From NCBI RefSeq assembly GCF_000002995.4, contig NW_025062478.1:13078001-13142000 (forward strand): a stretch of DNA of 64,000 nt, written 5' to 3'. Source of the DNA: Brugia malayi (Eukaryota > Nematoda > Chromadorea > Rhabditida > Onchocercidae). The translations under genes and the position numbers were made by a program. The first letter of the stretch is position 1; each line of letters begins with the position of its first letter. Positions 62,901-64,000 of this stretch are shown piece after piece. The notes under the pieces were generated by a model. That model was not told where the DNA came from, did no database searches, and saw only the letters and a program-made list of their open reading frames with translations.

Positions 62901-64000
62901 AATTAAATATACCTTCATCATCTTTTTCATCGTATGGATGCAATAAGTTATTCAATCGCTCTTGCTAAAATTGATTTAAGCAAGAAATTTAATCAATTTT
63001 ACTATTTAATAAAAAATTGATTTTTTGAATATCAGTAGTATCATGACCATATGCAAACTATTGACACATATATGTAATATGCTTCTATCTTGTATTATCT
63101 TTTGTCCACTGCTTCGACTATATATACATAAAATACTTCTTGAAATTCAAATAGTTCTTGTTAAGTCATTAGGAATATTTCAACTGTTGATAAAGCTAAG
63201 AATGTATATTATCCTAATGACTTTTTTATCGAGACTAAAAACATAAAAAACAGAAATGCCTCACCTGTGCATTTAATTCATTCTCATCGTATGCACGATT
63301 TCGTACCATCAATTTTGTTTCTTGCTAAAATTTGATTTGTAAAAACAAGACTTATCAAAGGACAACAGACGATAAAGTCAAACTGAATTACTTCAGTAAT
63401 ATTCTCCCAACCAGATTATACTTACTATCTATCAAAAATCTCATTGTCCAATTTTAGTTTTCAATTTTTACGAGTTATCATTCTTCATCTTACCGTGTCA
63501 TGCAAGATTTAGTCTCTGTTAACGAACAATAAAAAAGCTCTGAAAGTTTCAAATAAGCTAAGAAAATGATTAAACATGTTTCTTAATTAATGTTAAACAG
63601 CCGGAACCAATCCAAAAAATTAAATCAAATTAAACATTAACTGCTTAATCTGATTTATATAAGCTTTATTTTTAGAAGATCGACGTACGCAATTGTGTTG
63701 CTAATATCATAAAATGTTAATTTTACATTAATTATAAAACAATTACTAGGACCAGTTTTCCCAGTACTTTTTTTATTACTAAAACCAGGCAGTTCTATTG
63801 TTTTTATTACTTTTTATTAGTAGGGAGCTAAATGACTAATAAAAGAAGCTTAATTTTTCTCTCCCGACTTTTTTCTCTTCTACACATATTCATTTTGCAT
63901 AAATCGAGATCTCACCCGTATTCGTTTGGTTTTCCGTCGAGTTAACGAAACCTTTGTTTCTAGTTCATTGTAATAAACGGCACCATCACGAATTGTAAAT
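59592..64000 (-). CDS. PAF1: PAF1, RNA polymerase II-associated factor 1 (C-terminal part, cut by window edge)
   Basis: Join of 63999-63916, 63324-63265, 62964-62913, 60296-60159 and 59950-59592 gives 230 C-terminal residues. RDGAVYYNELETKVSLTRRK in the first visible exon is the hallmark end of the conserved Paf1 domain. It is followed by a diverged NEKELxAQ-like segment (DENELNAQQERL) and a long acidic Ser-rich tail, the architecture of animal PAF1. PAF1 is a core subunit of the nuclear PAF1 complex with CTR9, LEO1, CDC73 and others. The complex rides on elongating Pol II and promotes H2B ubiquitination and H3 methylation. The tail here is extreme: E8, D8 and D7 runs and mixed D/N/S blocks encoded by GAA and GAT runs. 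The N-terminal part lies beyond position 64000. Identification rests on the YYNELETxV block plus the tail. Confidence 0.88.
59951..60158 (-). other. PAF1 last intron, 208 bases
   Basis: GT-AG intron between the Glu-rich and Asp-rich tail exons. Confidence 0.8.
60159..60296 (-). CDS. PAF1: PAF1 exon encoding Glu/Ser/Asp-rich tail
   Basis: The acceptor is ATTTTTGAG before 60296 (a weaker pyrimidine tract) and the donor is AAAAG|GTAGTA. It enters and leaves in phase 1. It encodes GSEQGSSEGSERSH, eight Glu, KKVVNGGDNDDDENENESDD and ELRK. Phase agreement with both neighbours supports it. Confidence 0.8.
60297..62912 (-). other. PAF1 intron between the 52-base and Glu-rich exons
   Basis: A 2616-base GT-AG intron. 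Most is unremarkable AT-rich sequence. It includes a dense run of alternating TA/AT dyads at about 62440-62700. Confidence 0.8.
62440..62700. repeat. Dense AT dyad region in PAF1 intron
   Basis: Almost pure A/T with repeated AATATATTATAATATAA and TATATAATATATGATA-type dyads; many alternative self-pairings are possible. Confidence 0.85.
62913..62964 (-). CDS. PAF1: PAF1 exon, 52 bases
   Basis: The acceptor is AATTTTAG before 62964 and the donor is GAAG|GTATAT. It enters in phase 0, leaves in phase 1, and encodes QERLNNLLHPYDEKDDE plus the first base of a Gly codon. The sequence turns acidic here, as expected at the start of the PAF1 tail. Confidence 0.8.
62965..63264 (-). other. PAF1 intron, 300 bases
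   Basis: GT-AG intron between the two short exons. It contains a plus-strand open frame (63025-63246) that I regard as chance. Confidence 0.8.
63265..63324 (-). CDS. PAF1: PAF1 exon, 60 bases, 20 codons
   Basis: The acceptor is AATTTTAG before 63324 and the donor is CAG|GTGAGG at 63264. It is phase 0 on both sides and encodes QETKLMVRNRAYDENELNAQ. DENELNAQ aligns with the NEKELEAQ-type motif that follows the YYNELE block in other PAF1 proteins. Clean consensus sites and matching phase support the exon despite its small size. Confidence 0.85.
63325..63915 (-). other. PAF1 intron, 591 bases
   Basis: GT-AG intron following the conserved YYNELE exon. Its base composition is a little less extreme than the gene desert; no internal feature seen. 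Confidence 0.8.
63916..64000 (-). CDS. PAF1: PAF1 exon (conserved Paf1-domain end), partial
   Basis: Reading from 63999: FTIRDGAVYYNELETKVSL, then TRRKTKRIR, then the donor CGG|GTGAGA at 63915. The exon leaves in phase 0. Its upstream boundary is outside the window. Confidence 0.88.

Noticed and set aside
63025..63246. 73-codon hydrophobic frame on the plus strand
   Set aside because: It lies inside a well-defined PAF1 intron on the opposite strand, with no recognisable similarity.

Overview
The window is eukaryotic and almost certainly animal. It is extremely AT-rich, by eye about one fifth G+C or less outside the exons. It is crowded with A/T homopolymers and (AAT)n, (ATT)n, (CT)n/(GA)n, (CA)n and (GAT)n microsatellites. 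Two split protein-coding genes can be assembled, both on the minus strand, with introns of 0.2-3.4 kb and clear exon/intron junctions. Long introns plus a ZFP36-type gene with both tandem CCCH fingers and a C-terminal CNOT1-binding motif point to an AT-rich invertebrate. The sequence does not let me choose between flatworm, nematode, arthropod, cnidarian/myxozoan or another lineage.

Layout. 1-6825: 3' flank of gene 1, holding microsatellites, two perfect hairpins and a three-copy TAACCGGATCG repeat. 6826-13778: gene 1, a tristetraprolin/TIS11 (ZFP36-family) homologue of about 417 residues in five recognisable coding exons. Its fourth intron can only be spliced in frame with a GC-AG junction. 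13779 to about 59066: roughly 45 kb with no gene I can support. This stretch contains many microsatellites, perfect and decayed minisatellites, local duplications, a GC-rich island at 17.5-17.8 kb, ACGT-rich islands, GCATGC clusters and several hairpins. 59592-64000: gene 2, the C-terminal 230 residues of PAF1, the RNA polymerase II-associated elongation factor subunit, in five exons. It is cut by the right edge of the window.

The two genes share no pathway-specific operon logic. Both belong to general mRNA metabolism: PAF1 in Pol II elongation and chromatin modification, ZFP36 in cytoplasmic deadenylation of AU-rich mRNAs. Both proteins carry low-complexity tracts (Thr in ZFP36, Asp/Glu/Ser in PAF1) built from trinucleotide runs like those in the surrounding non-coding DNA. 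This suggests that microsatellite expansion reaches the coding exons too.

No rRNA, tRNA, CRISPR array, intact transposon or prokaryote-type operon was seen. The most interesting items are the GC-AG intron that gates the CNOT1-binding tail of the ZFP36 homologue, two hairpins with non-repetitive arms (24920-24972 and 49316-49408), and a set of minisatellites at different stages of decay.
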